Source: Methanospirillum stamsii (lineage in GTDB: Archaea; Halobacteriota; Methanomicrobia; Methanomicrobiales; Methanospirillaceae). From it: DNA of 64,000 bases. The position numbers were made by a program, and so were the translations under genes. Below the pieces are notes generated by a model. That model searched no databases. It was given only the letters and a program-made list of their open reading frames with translations, and was not told the DNA's origin. This document shows, piece after piece, positions 19,492 to 29,016 of the stretch. Where the stretch lies: the NCBI RefSeq assembly GCF_046244385.1, contig NZ_CP176366.1:1922001-1986000 (forward strand), given 5' to 3'. Every line of letters starts with the position of its first letter. Within the stretch, counting starts at the first letter, position 1.

Positions 19492-19638
19492 AAAGACTAA
19501 CCTGTGAGTACGTCTTCCGTTTAATCGGTAATAGATGTTGTTTTCTAAGGCAGTGATTTTGATTCAGATATCTCATGAAGAACGACAACCAAACCAATAT
19601 CTATATATGTGGATGAAGCTGACCTAATAGAGCAACAT

Positions 19639-19744
19639 CCCGCCTTAACTCAGACTGGTAGAGTGCGCGGCTGTAGACTGAATTGCCGCTCGAGGCAAAA
19701 GCGCAGCTACCGCGATGTCCCCGGTTCAAATCCGGGAGGCGGGA
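19639..19744 (+). tRNA. tRNA-Tyr (GTA) with 32-nt intron
   Basis: CCCGCCT at 19639-19645 pairs with AGGCGGG at 19737-19743, discriminator A at 19744. The anticodon stem CGCGG/CCGCG encloses CTGTAG plus A, giving anticodon GTA. An intron at about 19677-19708 follows position 37, the canonical archaeal site, and its flanks can form a bulge-helix-bulge. The T arm contains GGTTCAAATCC. No 3' CCA is encoded. Confidence 0.9.
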
Positions 19745-19752
19745 TATGCTCT

Positions 19753-19825
19753 GCCCAGATAGTGTAGTGGCCTATCATGTCGGCCTGTCACGCCGACGAC
19801 TCGGATTCGAATTCCGATCTGGGCG
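19753..19825 (+). tRNA. tRNA-Asp (GTC)
   Basis: GCCCAGA at 19753-19759 pairs with TCTGGGC at 19818-19824, discriminator G. The anticodon arm TCGGC-CTGTCAC-GCCGA gives GTC. The T arm has GGATTCGAATTCC. Only 8 nt separate it from tRNA-Tyr, so both probably come from one transcript. Confidence 0.92.
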
Positions 19826-19869
19826 TCTTCTTTTTCCGGCAATCTTCTATACCTCTCATACCAATACCT

Positions 19870-20718
19870 ATGAAGATAATTCCGGTGCCTTTCATGAATA
19901 AGAAAATCACAGTTGTTATAGTAATAAGCGTTATTCTGATGCTTATCACGATAGCAGCCGCAGACAGACTTCCAAACGGGACAAATACAACGAACCGGCA
20001 GATGCCATCAGAATCATATCTGGAGGTAATCGGTCAGATGTCCTCCCATCAGGTATACCAGTTGGATACCTACAGTAATGGTTCTCATGATGAAGGATTT
20101 TTAGACCAGGGAGAAACCTTCTCTTCTGTCATCTATAAAAACGACATGAGAACAAACGGAGGGTATCTGTCACAGAGTAAAGGACTGAAGATAGATGAAG
20201 GTCCGCAGCAGAAGGGGGGCTTTAATGTGGATTCAAAAATAGTCTCCACATACCTGACCGATCCGGAACTGGGGAGCAAGATGTCCTCATCTGATTCTCT
20301 GGAACTCTATACCTCCGGAAACGCGAGTAGTTCCGAGCTTGTTGTCCGAAATCCGGTTGTGGCAGATATCATTGACGACTATATCGGCGGATTTAACAGT
20401 TATTACAAAGGGGCATCTGCAGTAGATATGACCAGCGGTCAGATTGCCACCATGGCCAGGACACGGTCTGTTGGTTCAGATGATACTGTTCCGGCTGAAC
20501 TCCGGTACCTGATTGGAATCCATCCGGACCTCTCTTCCGGAATGCCGTATGCTGCAGGAACAGCAAGTACGGAATTTGCCATGACCAATGAAGAGGGTGC
20601 GGGAAATACCACAGAACTTGCATCGACCAAATCCATGGCTGATTCAACCACCATTGACGGACAGATATTCAGGTTTAGTAAGTCCTTTGTGGTGACCTCA
20701 GGGATTGAACCAAATTAA
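19870..20718 (+). CDS. Exported protein of unknown function (paralogous tail)
   Basis: Start at 19870 or 19894 (MNKKITVVIVISVILML); frames further up run through tRNA-Asp. A signal peptide is followed by a Ser/Thr/Gly-rich domain of about 250 residues with no known motif. The C-terminus reads FRFSKSFVVTSGIEPN, which matches the end of the next protein (FMKSFTYTSGITL), so these two share a domain. It is the first of four rightward exported-protein genes. Confidence 0.7.
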   Translation: MKIIPVPFMNKKITVVIVISVILMLITIAAADRLPNGTNTTNRQMPSESYLEVIGQMSSHQVYQLDTYSNGSHDEGFLDQGETFSSVIYKNDMRTNGGYLSQSKGLKIDEGPQQKGGFNVDSKIVSTYLTDPELGSKMSSSDSLELYTSGNASSSELVVRNPVVADIIDDYIGGFNSYYKGASAVDMTSGQIATMARTRSVGSDDTVPAELRYLIGIHPDLSSGMPYAAGTASTEFAMTNEEGAGNTTELASTKSMADSTTIDGQIFRFSKSFVVTSGIEPN

Positions 20719-20759
20719 TTTTTCACCGGGAAACATTTTAGAACCGACTGACAAATCAG

Positions 20760-21185
20760 ATGAGCGTGAAAAATATGCCTGATATTCGCGTATTCATCTA
20801 TATTCTCATAATATTTTCTTTAACTCCGACCATGATTCATGCCGATTCGTGGTCTGTCTCGCCTGCTTTTGATGATCATGTCAGTGGGTCGACCAGTCTT
20901 ATCAACATGGAATCGGTTGCTATGGAATCTAAACTTAAAATCCGGGCCGTAGGTGAGGAGGGAGTGCCGGCTGGTATTGAATATATGGTCAGTATCGGTC
21001 CGATTCCTGGAACAGAAGCTGCAATAGGGACTGTCCGGACAGATTTCAGAGGTTCCATCCTTGAAGCCAGGGGACTAAACCTGAATGAGTCGGCACGGAA
21101 TGTTTGGCGTGACCATGCCATGGTGAGTGGAGAAATTGTAAACTTTATGAAGTCCTTTACCTATACCTCAGGAATTACATTATGA
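20760..21185 (+). CDS. Small exported protein, shares C-terminal motif with upstream gene
   Basis: A 141-residue protein with a signal peptide (VFIYILIIFSLTPTMIHA) and a short domain ending in the KSF..TSGI motif also found in the preceding gene. Its stop overlaps the next start (ATGA at 21182), so translation is coupled. No family is recognised. Confidence 0.65.
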   Translation: MSVKNMPDIRVFIYILIIFSLTPTMIHADSWSVSPAFDDHVSGSTSLINMESVAMESKLKIRAVGEEGVPAGIEYMVSIGPIPGTEAAIGTVRTDFRGSILEARGLNLNESARNVWRDHAMVSGEIVNFMKSFTYTSGITL

Positions 21186-21889
21186 TATCAGCCCGGTGGA
21201 GTTCTGTCCTTGGATTTTTTTGTGTTCTGATTCTGTTGATTTCAGCAGTTCAGGCTGCTTATACGATAAAACCTGCAATGCTGCCTTCACCCTCCGGGTT
21301 TACACATGGGTGTCACCCCTCGTATGATGATTTTGTGGTGTCAACGATTGCTGCAGATTTTACATCAGACAGGACAGAAGGGGATGCGCCATTTCGGGTA
21401 CGGTTTTATGATGTTTCATACGGGTTTGCAGATAACCGGATATGGGATTTTGGAGATGGTAACAAATCAACAGAAAAAAACCCGGTTCACACATACCGGA
21501 CGCCGGGATCATATGATGTAAGCCTTACTCTTTACACCAATTACACCTATGAAACTTCAAAGGCTGAGTACCTGAACATGAGCAGGGGACAATATACTGA
21601 TTTTATGTGGTCAAGTATTGACAGGGAACTGGATTATATTACCGTTCATGAGAGGGGAAGTGGTGTCAGGCAGGAAATTCCGGAAGGATGGTCACCTGAA
21701 CCGAAAAACCGGGTGGAAATGCCATCCGGATTAGACGGTGCTATTGGAAGTGCATCATTTAAAGGAAATGAGATTACGATTTACAATAGTTCTGCCGGGT
21801 ATCTGACTGAACGGGGATACCAGGAAACACTTAATATTGACGGAGCGTACTATCTAGTAAAAAGCGTTCCTTATAATACTGGCTTTTAA
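21182..21889 (+). CDS. Exported single PKD-domain protein
   Basis: A 235-residue protein with signal peptide (about residues 8-28). A PKD domain spans about 55-130: EGDAPFRVRFYDVS, RIWDFGDGNKS and PVHTYRTPGSYDVSLTL are textbook PKD strands. The ~110-residue C-terminal part is unassigned. It is likely cell-surface exposed, in the same operon as its neighbours. Confidence 0.8.
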   Translation: MISARWSSVLGFFCVLILLISAVQAAYTIKPAMLPSPSGFTHGCHPSYDDFVVSTIAADFTSDRTEGDAPFRVRFYDVSYGFADNRIWDFGDGNKSTEKNPVHTYRTPGSYDVSLTLYTNYTYETSKAEYLNMSRGQYTDFMWSSIDRELDYITVHERGSGVRQEIPEGWSPEPKNRVEMPSGLDGAIGSASFKGNEITIYNSSAGYLTERGYQETLNIDGAYYLVKSVPYNTGF

Positions 21890-21907
21890 TCTTTTTTTTA
21901 TACCCTG

Positions 21908-23830
21908 ATGGTTATGCAAATTATCACCTATAGTGTAATGAGTATCGTTCTCATTACCGGAATGTTATGTATATGCGGGTGCGTTGAAGACAGGCCAATA
22001 GATGTTGAAAACGTCACTGGTAACTTATCGGACCTTGCAGATGAAAAAGCCCAAAATGGTAGTGCACAGGAGGCATTGTCCCTGTATGATGCTGCTATTC
22101 GGCTCAATGAATCAGATCCTGAATTATGGCTGAAAACCGCAGATTTGTTGTCTAATGAATCAATTGATTCTGAAGCATTGAGTGTATTTAATCAGGTTCT
22201 TACCCTGGACCCGCTGAATAGTTCGGCCCTCATTGGACGTGGAAGGATACATGAACGGGATGGACAATACTCCCTCGCGATTGAAGATTTTAAAAAGGCA
22301 GTGTCATTGGATCCGGACAATTCTGCAGCCCACTCCGGCCTTGCAGATGTATATACCGCCTTACAGGAAGAGGATAAGGCTCTTGTTGAGTATGGAACCG
22401 CAATTAATCTCTCACCCAAAGATTTCTCCCTTCATGTAAAACTCGCTGAATTATTCTTTAACTCCGGCAGGTACAACGAAGCAGCAAAGGCATATGATAA
22501 TGCTCTTAAAATAAACCGTTCACATTCGCATTCATGGCAGCGGCTTGGAGAGATGCTCAAGCTTTCTAATCGTCTGGATGAGGCAGCTGTTGCCTATGGT
22601 CAGCTCAATACCTTAATTCCTGATAATACTGAAAATGCGGTGATTGAAGCAGATTTGCTTGAGAAGACCGGAAAGTATGAGAAATCAAAGGAGATATACT
22701 CCCGGCTCATCAAAGACGATCCAAAGAATATTGATTATCTGATTGCACTCGCACGGATTCAGAATGTTCTTGGAGAATATGATGAATCAGCGGCTGTATC
22801 CCGGAGTGCACTCCTGATAAACCAGAGCAATGCAGATGTCTGGGCAAATCTCGGGTACTCGTATGCAAATATGAAAAAGTTCGATGCTTCCTTTGATGCA
22901 TTCAACAAATCATTGAAGATAGAACCTGATGATCCGATAACGATAACCAATGTGGGGTACCTGCTTATGCAAGCCGGAAGGTACCAGGAAGCTCTCTATC
23001 GGTTTGATAATGCAACCCGGATTGACCCTGATGATTCGGCAACATGGATGCAAAAAGCCCGAGCCCAGCTAGCTCTCGGTAAAAAAGACGATGCCCAGAA
23101 GTCTGCAACAAAGGCAACGAAGCTTTCTCCTCATTCCTATGACACATGGTACGTGCTGGGTGATGTTGCATCGGTTAACAAGGATTATGAAATTGCCAAA
23201 TCTGCATTTGAAACTGCCCTCCAGCTTGATCCGGTGAGTGATGATGCCTGGAAGTACCTGGTAGACTCAATGCGGGAGTTACAACAGGGTTTTGAGACGG
23301 TTCATTATTATGATGATATGCTGTCTAATAATCCGAATATCACGATTGCCTGGATGAGAAAAGGATATGCAGCAGATCTTGCCAAGGAATATAGTATTGC
23401 AGAGAATGCATATTCAGAGGTCGTCCGTGTTGATCCGAAAAACACTGAGGGATGGACAAATCTTGGATTTGCACGGTTTCAACAGGGTAATTATTTCGGG
23501 GCCATTGAAGCTTTCAATAAGTCTGTTGAGATTAACCCGAATCAGTCAGTATTTTATGTAAACCGGGGGGCTGCGTACCAGAAGATTGACCAGCTTGACA
23601 AGGCATACGATGATTTTTCCATGGCTATTAATCTCTCTCCTGACAATCGTGATGCCCAATACGGAATGGGTAAAGTACTCTATAAGATGGGCAGAATCAA
23701 TGAGGCATTCCCTTACTTTGATAAGATTGGAGAAAATCTCTACATTGCCCGGGTATATGATTCCCTGTACCAGGGTGTGACATACTTCTCAAATAACTGG
23801 AACTACTGGCGTTATTCGTACCAGTGGTGA
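21908..23830 (+). CDS. TPR-repeat lipoprotein
   Basis: A 640-residue protein with an N-terminal lipobox-like signal (ITGMLCICGCVED), so it may be lipid-anchored. The remainder is a regular array of about 16-17 TPR units (repeating ALxxDPxNSxAxxxLGxxxxxxGxYxEAxxxFxxA). TPR solenoids bind other proteins; with the three exported neighbours this suggests an envelope-bound assembly. The final ~40 residues are aromatic (NNWNYWRYSYQW). It overlaps thiL tail-to-tail by 19 bp. Confidence 0.8.
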   Translation: MVMQIITYSVMSIVLITGMLCICGCVEDRPIDVENVTGNLSDLADEKAQNGSAQEALSLYDAAIRLNESDPELWLKTADLLSNESIDSEALSVFNQVLTLDPLNSSALIGRGRIHERDGQYSLAIEDFKKAVSLDPDNSAAHSGLADVYTALQEEDKALVEYGTAINLSPKDFSLHVKLAELFFNSGRYNEAAKAYDNALKINRSHSHSWQRLGEMLKLSNRLDEAAVAYGQLNTLIPDNTENAVIEADLLEKTGKYEKSKEIYSRLIKDDPKNIDYLIALARIQNVLGEYDESAAVSRSALLINQSNADVWANLGYSYANMKKFDASFDAFNKSLKIEPDDPITITNVGYLLMQAGRYQEALYRFDNATRIDPDDSATWMQKARAQLALGKKDDAQKSATKATKLSPHSYDTWYVLGDVASVNKDYEIAKSAFETALQLDPVSDDAWKYLVDSMRELQQGFETVHYYDDMLSNNPNITIAWMRKGYAADLAKEYSIAENAYSEVVRVDPKNTEGWTNLGFARFQQGNYFGAIEAFNKSVEINPNQSVFYVNRGAAYQKIDQLDKAYDDFSMAINLSPDNRDAQYGMGKVLYKMGRINEAFPYFDKIGENLYIARVYDSLYQGVTYFSNNWNYWRYSYQW

Positions 23831-24675
23831 AGGTACCCTTTTTTCTCCAGTATTCTGCCGTCCATGATAACTCCGGGCTCATCTGTTACCCTTCCGATTA
23901 TGGTGCAGGGTAGGTTAAGGCTCTGATAGGAATTTTCGGGAATGCAAAAGAGCAGTTCAAAGTCTCCACCGCCGAATAATGCAGCAGTCATCGCTTCTGA
24001 ATGGTCGACATCTTCCGGAATAGGGATACTTGAACCGGTGATGGTCATTCCTGTCCCGGATTCTTCTGCAATGTCATAGAGTGAAAGAGCCAGACCATCA
24101 CTGATGTCCATCATGGCCGTGGCTCCGGCCTTTCGAATAGCGATTCCTTCCTCAACACGGGGCTGTGGTTCACAGAGATCTTTCCAGAACCTCTTATCAG
24201 TCAGTCCGGGAATTGCCCTTCCAAGAACACCAGTTACACAGATGAGTTCTTCGGGTTTTGCACCTCTTCTTTGAACCGGCTGACCATCGGTTATAATCCC
24301 AAGACCGGTAGAGACGATGGTAAGTTCATGGTGGGCATCGAGGTCCCCGCCTGCATAGGTTGCACCAAACTGATTGCAACAGTCAGATGCTCCTGTAACA
24401 ATTCCTTTGAGCCGGTCCTCATCATCAAGGCCGATTGCAAGAACAAGCTGAACCGGTTCTGCGCCCATTGCTGCAATATCACTGATGGTGACCGCTGCAG
24501 ACATCCATCCTATCTGCCAGTCTGTGATACCTTTGGGAAAGTCTGACCGCTCATGAAGCATATCGGTTGAGGTTACCAGGATACCACAGGGGAGGGGAAG
24601 GATTGCACAGTCATCGCTACATGCGTCAGTTCCAATGACCGGTCTGATGATACGTAAAAGAGTCCGGTCATCCAT
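23812..24675 (-). CDS. thiL: Thiamine-monophosphate kinase
   Basis: A 287-residue enzyme of the PurM/ThiL ATP-binding family that phosphorylates thiamine phosphate to the diphosphate. Visible motifs: DDCAILPLP near residue 20, STDMLHERSDFP, GWMSAAVTISDIAAMGAEP, the metal-binding YAGGDLDAH, MDISDGLALSL and FGGGDFELLFCI. It sits immediately upstream-to-downstream with the DUF460 gene (0 bp gap) and is probably co-transcribed from rio2. Confidence 0.92.
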   Translation of the reverse strand: MDDRTLLRIIRPVIGTDACSDDCAILPLPCGILVTSTDMLHERSDFPKGITDWQIGWMSAAVTISDIAAMGAEPVQLVLAIGLDDEDRLKGIVTGASDCCNQFGATYAGGDLDAHHELTIVSTGLGIITDGQPVQRRGAKPEELICVTGVLGRAIPGLTDKRFWKDLCEPQPRVEEGIAIRKAGATAMMDISDGLALSLYDIAEESGTGMTITGSSIPIPEDVDHSEAMTAALFGGGDFELLFCIPENSYQSLNLPCTIIGRVTDEPGVIMDGRILEKKGYLHHWYE

Positions 24676-26640
24676 TCATTTCACCTTCCTCTCCCGTTCG
24701 GCAATATATTCCTTCATGAGGTCATCGAGCATCATCTCACTTTTTCCTTTCAGGTACTGCTGGTAGTCATCATTCCATGAATCAAGGGCATCGGCATATG
24801 GTTCTTCATCGCATGTTCCAACATCCCCTTTTACCTGGATATGCATGTCCCGTGACAGGACAAGAGGAAGTCCTTCTTCAAGGAAGATGTCTTTTAGTTC
24901 ATTACTCAAAGTCTCCGCAGATTTTTCGTTCAGGATGACTGATTCAACTCCAGCCTTTGCAAGATCATGAACAATGCCTTTTCCCCATGCTGAAAGACTT
25001 TTTACATACAGGATATCATCCTTTATGATTCCAACCCGTTCAGAGAGGAGACGGACATTATCTCTTGAAAGGTCTGCAATGACCTTCACAACCCTGGTGC
25101 CCTGTGGTCTTTCCTCGTCGGTTGTTTCTTTGAGCCTTTTCAGACGTTTATGTAATTTTTTATTGTTTTTCTCTTCCTGTTTTAACCGGTGCCTGAGATT
25201 TGCTATAATCTGGTCTCTTTTGATGATGGCAGGGTCAATATTGATTCCTTTATCCCGTTCTGTTTTAAGCCCGGTAATCCGTCTTGAGAGAGTTTTGTTC
25301 TCATGTTTCAGGGATGTTATCTCATTTTGAAGGTCTGCTACCAGAAGACGGAGATCTTTTACTTTTCCATCCAGGATTCGCACCCGTTCATCTGATGAAT
25401 CAAGGATGACTTCAGGTTTTTTCTCTTCAGTGCTTCGTACAGTATCCCTTTTTCCGGCCAGTATCTGTTCCAGTGACTGACCCCTGATAATCCCTGCTTT
25501 TACTTCCTCAAGGTCTACCCCGTACGGAACACGTTTTAAGATTCCAGTAAATTTGTGGTTCCAGAACCGGTATGCTTCAATAGCTGCCGTCAGGGCGTCC
25601 CGTTCATGGTCATTGCCATATCCGAATTTTCCGGCAAGTTCGTATTTTGTCTCCACACTGATGTCTGTTTTCGGAGTATGGGGGGTTGCCTGAAATGCCC
25701 GGCGGATTTTTTCAACCGAAAAAGGCATGGGCACAACATCTGACGCAATGATGAGAGGTTTTCCAAGTGACCAGAGAAACTCAGTGACATCACCCATGGT
25801 CATTTGACGGGAGCTGTGGACTTTGATGAGTTCTCCGTTCAGGTCAAGGACTGCAATCCCGATGGTTGTTCCTGGATCAATTCCGACGATAAGATACTTC
25901 GGCCTTGCAGATATCGGTCTGTACTGGATCCTATCAAGTCGTTTTCCGGACAGACGTATCTGGACGTCACCTCCCCGTGAAGAAGTGACCGGGATCAGAT
26001 CTCTCTTTTCACGGACATGGAAGCTAACCCGCGAAACCCCGCCAAAAGCCTTGTACTCTTTTTTCCAGAATGAAAGTCCGGAACTTTGCAGGTCATGCTC
26101 AACTTCCCGTGCATACCTGAGGACATTACCATGGATCTTTCGTGCATACCGGTTCTGACTCCATCCGCCTTTTCCCGGAGACCTGTTCCGGGTGATAGTT
26201 ATCTCAGTCTCTTTTTCAAATGCGACAACCTGGGATCCGGCACCGTGATGTGCGACTTCTGCTATCGCTCTTGCTTCTGCAAAGGGATCAAACCGGTCAA
26301 AGGAGATGTTATACCGTGCAGCAACCTGGATGAGTCCGGTTTGTCTGTCCCCTCCGGTAACCACGACAAACATTGTTTTAGAGGGTAATAATTCAAGAAA
26401 CCGGTACAAGTCCTGGGTATGCGGGGCTATTTCCTGTACTGAATCAACCGCCAGAATATCAGGCTGGTCACGGTGAATAAGCCGTATCAGTCGATGGAGG
26501 GAGACTGCCAGCTCACGAATTATCTTTCCCTCTTTTGCTATCACCAGAGCATATTTCGGCTGGACTGTCCGGGACCGGACAGAACCGGTGATAAGATCTA
26601 TTCCAAATATCAGCAACCGGTTACACGACTCCGTACGCAA
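24676..26640 (-). CDS. DUF460 protein (RNase H-fold nuclease-like, coiled coil)
   Basis: A 654-residue archaeal protein (COG2433). The N-terminal half contains RNase H-like segments (LIFGIDLITGS at the start; YLIVGIDPGTTIGIAVLDLNG near residue 245; IIASDVVPMPF near 300), a Holliday-resolvase-type fold. Residues about 410-500 form a coiled coil (DLRLLVADLQNEITSLKHEN). A C-terminal domain ends GTCDEEPYADALDSW. The role is unproven; a nucleic-acid processing enzyme is likely. The 31-bp overlap with rio2 suggests coupling; a TTG near 26616 could be an alternative start. Confidence 0.85.
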   Translation of the reverse strand: MRTESCNRLLIFGIDLITGSVRSRTVQPKYALVIAKEGKIIRELAVSLHRLIRLIHRDQPDILAVDSVQEIAPHTQDLYRFLELLPSKTMFVVVTGGDRQTGLIQVAARYNISFDRFDPFAEARAIAEVAHHGAGSQVVAFEKETEITITRNRSPGKGGWSQNRYARKIHGNVLRYAREVEHDLQSSGLSFWKKEYKAFGGVSRVSFHVREKRDLIPVTSSRGGDVQIRLSGKRLDRIQYRPISARPKYLIVGIDPGTTIGIAVLDLNGELIKVHSSRQMTMGDVTEFLWSLGKPLIIASDVVPMPFSVEKIRRAFQATPHTPKTDISVETKYELAGKFGYGNDHERDALTAAIEAYRFWNHKFTGILKRVPYGVDLEEVKAGIIRGQSLEQILAGKRDTVRSTEEKKPEVILDSSDERVRILDGKVKDLRLLVADLQNEITSLKHENKTLSRRITGLKTERDKGINIDPAIIKRDQIIANLRHRLKQEEKNNKKLHKRLKRLKETTDEERPQGTRVVKVIADLSRDNVRLLSERVGIIKDDILYVKSLSAWGKGIVHDLAKAGVESVILNEKSAETLSNELKDIFLEEGLPLVLSRDMHIQVKGDVGTCDEEPYADALDSWNDDYQQYLKGKSEMMLDDLMKEYIAERERKVK

Positions 26641-27470
26641 TCCATATCAGAAGATATCCGGTACCTGCGGAAGAAGAACTTTGTGATGGTCTCAAGGTCA
26701 TGGTCAAGAATTTCCGCAGCGTTTTCATGGTTTGGAGAGACCCACTGAGGCCAGTCTATAATCCAGATCTGATTGCCATCATACATGACATTGTATTCTG
26801 AGAGATCTCCGTGGATGTATCCGCGCTTATATGCCGCATGCACCTGTGAGAGTATCTCTTCGAGCACTTCGTTTGGATTTTCCAGGGGGCTCTCCGAGAG
26901 CCGGTCTCCGGGTATGTAGGTCATGGCGATAACATTCCGGTTCATGGCAAGGGGAGTAGGGATGTTCACATGGTTCTGCAGGGATGATAAGGCCAGGTAT
27001 TCCTGTTCCGCAGAAAAATGTGACGCAATAACCCAGGGGCAGTGCTGTTTCTCCGGAAGGTAACTTCTTCCTTTTCTCACGGTCTGAAATGATCTCTGCC
27101 CAATCCGGTGTAGTTTTAAAATCACCGGACCTGTGCCGAGCGCCTCGTACACCCGTGATTCTTTTCCTTCACCAATGCAGCTCCCAAGAGAACTGATTAT
27201 TCCTTTTTTAACCAGGTGAGAGACGGCCAGGGTGTCATACCCGTTAAAAACCAGGGTATATCCCGGATATGGAACCTGTGCATATTTTACCATGCCCTTT
27301 TCCATGAGTTTTGCTATCCGGAATTCGACCTCACCGGAAGAAAGGCGGGAATTTTTTACTATCTCATCTACAGGAACCAAGGAATACCTGTTCATGAGAT
27401 ATTCAACAGACTGGAGAATTCGGATTTCATATTTATGAAGGGTTTTGATATGGTCGGCGGAGAGGTGCAT
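26610..27470 (-). CDS. rio2: RIO2-type atypical serine kinase
   Basis: A 286-residue kinase/ATPase that acts in small ribosomal subunit maturation. The N-terminal winged helix (residues 1-85) is specific to the RIO2 branch. The P-loop is GSCIGEGKESRVYEA near 96; the catalytic loop YIHGDLSEYN lies near 218; and the metal-binding IIDWPQW replaces the DFG motif. It heads the leftward rio2-DUF460-thiL operon. Confidence 0.93.
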   Translation of the reverse strand: MHLSADHIKTLHKYEIRILQSVEYLMNRYSLVPVDEIVKNSRLSSGEVEFRIAKLMEKGMVKYAQVPYPGYTLVFNGYDTLAVSHLVKKGIISSLGSCIGEGKESRVYEALGTGPVILKLHRIGQRSFQTVRKGRSYLPEKQHCPWVIASHFSAEQEYLALSSLQNHVNIPTPLAMNRNVIAMTYIPGDRLSESPLENPNEVLEEILSQVHAAYKRGYIHGDLSEYNVMYDGNQIWIIDWPQWVSPNHENAAEILDHDLETITKFFFRRYRISSDMDCVRSRVTGC

Positions 27471-27507
27471 TTACATAAGGTTTTATTGCCCCGGTATGTT
27501 ATACCCA

Positions 27508-28215
27508 ATGGCATTATGGGAGATGGTCATGCCTGGTGAGCCCTGTTTTTCATGCAGGGCACCATCGGTGTACAGTCAACAATACTCAGGAAAACATCTC
27601 TGTGAGCGACATCTGGCTGAAGATATTGTAATCAGGGTAAAACGGACTATCCGGCTGCAGGGAGGCCTTGGAAAAAAATCCGTAATCGCCGTTATCCATG
27701 ATGGTCCCGGCTTTATCCCGCTCCTTCATATTCTGGGCTCTGTAGTTTCATCAAGACCTGGCATGAAGATGATGATACTGGAACCAGATTCAGAAGATTC
27801 TCTCTATAATCATGATTTTTCTTTTCTGCCTTCTTCGATACAGACCAGGGTTGAGCGGGGCATGCCTGAATCGTTCATGGAGATTGCAATCCGGGGTGAA
27901 GCAGACAGGATTATCCGGTCAGCTACTCTGGATGAGGAAGCTTCACAGGTACTGGGTTCACTCTTGTCCGGAGATTCTTCTTTTTTTATGAAAAGCACTG
28001 ATACTGCTTCGGTTATCTGTCTTACTCCATTGTGTGAGATTCCGATGGCTGAACTGGCAATATATTCACGGTATACAAATCTTCCCTTTGATGAGGCCGG
28101 TTTACCAGAGTCCGGGAATGTACGGGGGTTTTTAACAGCACTTTCAAACAATCATCCGTCAGTTCCGTTCTCGTTACTGAAGTATCGTGACCGGCTTCGT
28201 GACCTGGGGCAATAG
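27508..28215 (+). CDS. TtcA/CTU1-like protein with degenerate PP-loop
   Basis: A protein of about 235 residues starting at 27508 (MALWEMVMPGEPCFSCRAP; 27529 also possible, behind GGGAG). It keeps the CTU1/TtcA N-terminal knuckle (CFSC..YSGKHLCERH) and a C-terminal segment resembling the family (LPFDEAGLPES, then PFSLLKYRDRL). Where the ATP-binding SGGxDS should be, it reads VIHDGPGFIPLLH, so adenylation chemistry is probably lost. The second CxxC of active 2-thiouridine synthetases is also not seen. It could be a regulatory partner of an active tRNA thiolase, or a diverged enzyme. It lies next to nadE, itself a PP-loop enzyme. Confidence 0.6.
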   Translation: MALWEMVMPGEPCFSCRAPSVYSQQYSGKHLCERHLAEDIVIRVKRTIRLQGGLGKKSVIAVIHDGPGFIPLLHILGSVVSSRPGMKMMILEPDSEDSLYNHDFSFLPSSIQTRVERGMPESFMEIAIRGEADRIIRSATLDEEASQVLGSLLSGDSSFFMKSTDTASVICLTPLCEIPMAELAIYSRYTNLPFDEAGLPESGNVRGFLTALSNNHPSVPFSLLKYRDRLRDLGQ

Positions 28216-28278
28216 TCAATACTCCCAATTATTTATCCTCAGGTTTTTTTCCATCGCAATACAAGATAATGGACAAGT

Positions 28279-29016
28279 ATGAACACTGCCGGTTCGGATC
28301 TCTCACCCATCATCGGTCTGCTTCAGGATATTTCCAAAAAAAGCAACTCTTCAGGCTTTGTTATCGGGCTCTCCGGTGGTATAGATTCAAGCGTTGCTGC
28401 TGCTCTTTGTGTAAGAGCGGTCGGCGCATCTTTAGTCCGGGGATTTTTTCTTCCATCCGGGGTGACTCCTTCAGGTGATGAAGAGGATGTCAGGATGCTT
28501 GGTGAAGTACTTGGTATCCAGGTGACCACCGTTCCGATTGCCTCTGTCATTGACCAGTACAGAAAGATGCCCGGATTTTTAGAGAGCTCATATCTGGTTG
28601 GAAACCTCATGGCGCGTACCCGGATGACAATACTCTACTATTATGCCAACCAGATGAACCGTCTTGTATGCGGAACATCCAACTATACCGAATTTCTGCT
28701 CGGGTATTGCACGAAATATGGTGACAATGCAGCAGATGTCCAGCCAATCATTCACTTAACGAAGACGGAGGTATGGAATCTTGCAAGAGTTCTTGGAATT
28801 CCTGACCGATTGATTGAGAAAACTCCTTCAGCCGGCCTGTGGCAGAACCAGACAGATGAGGATGAACTTGGACTGAAGTATGCAGTGATTGATGAGGCAA
28901 TTGTAAATCTTGAAAACCGGGGGTGGAAACCGGTCACACCCGAAGAACATCAGGTATTAGAAAAGATCCAGCGGGCGGGTCATAAGCAAAGGGCGGTTCC
29001 TCAGGTAAAAAGATAG
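28279..29016 (+). CDS. nadE: NAD+ synthetase (ammonia-dependent)
   Basis: A 245-residue PP-loop enzyme amidating nicotinate adenine dinucleotide to NAD+. The loop GLSGGIDSSVAAAL lies near residue 30; GTSNYTEFLLGY and KYGDNAADVQPI are the substrate-binding signatures; KTPSAGLWQNQTDEDELG closes the active site. No glutaminase domain is fused. Together with pncB at 32.9 kb the window carries two steps of NAD salvage. Confidence 0.95.
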   Translation: MNTAGSDLSPIIGLLQDISKKSNSSGFVIGLSGGIDSSVAAALCVRAVGASLVRGFFLPSGVTPSGDEEDVRMLGEVLGIQVTTVPIASVIDQYRKMPGFLESSYLVGNLMARTRMTILYYYANQMNRLVCGTSNYTEFLLGYCTKYGDNAADVQPIIHLTKTEVWNLARVLGIPDRLIEKTPSAGLWQNQTDEDELGLKYAVIDEAIVNLENRGWKPVTPEEHQVLEKIQRAGHKQRAVPQVKR

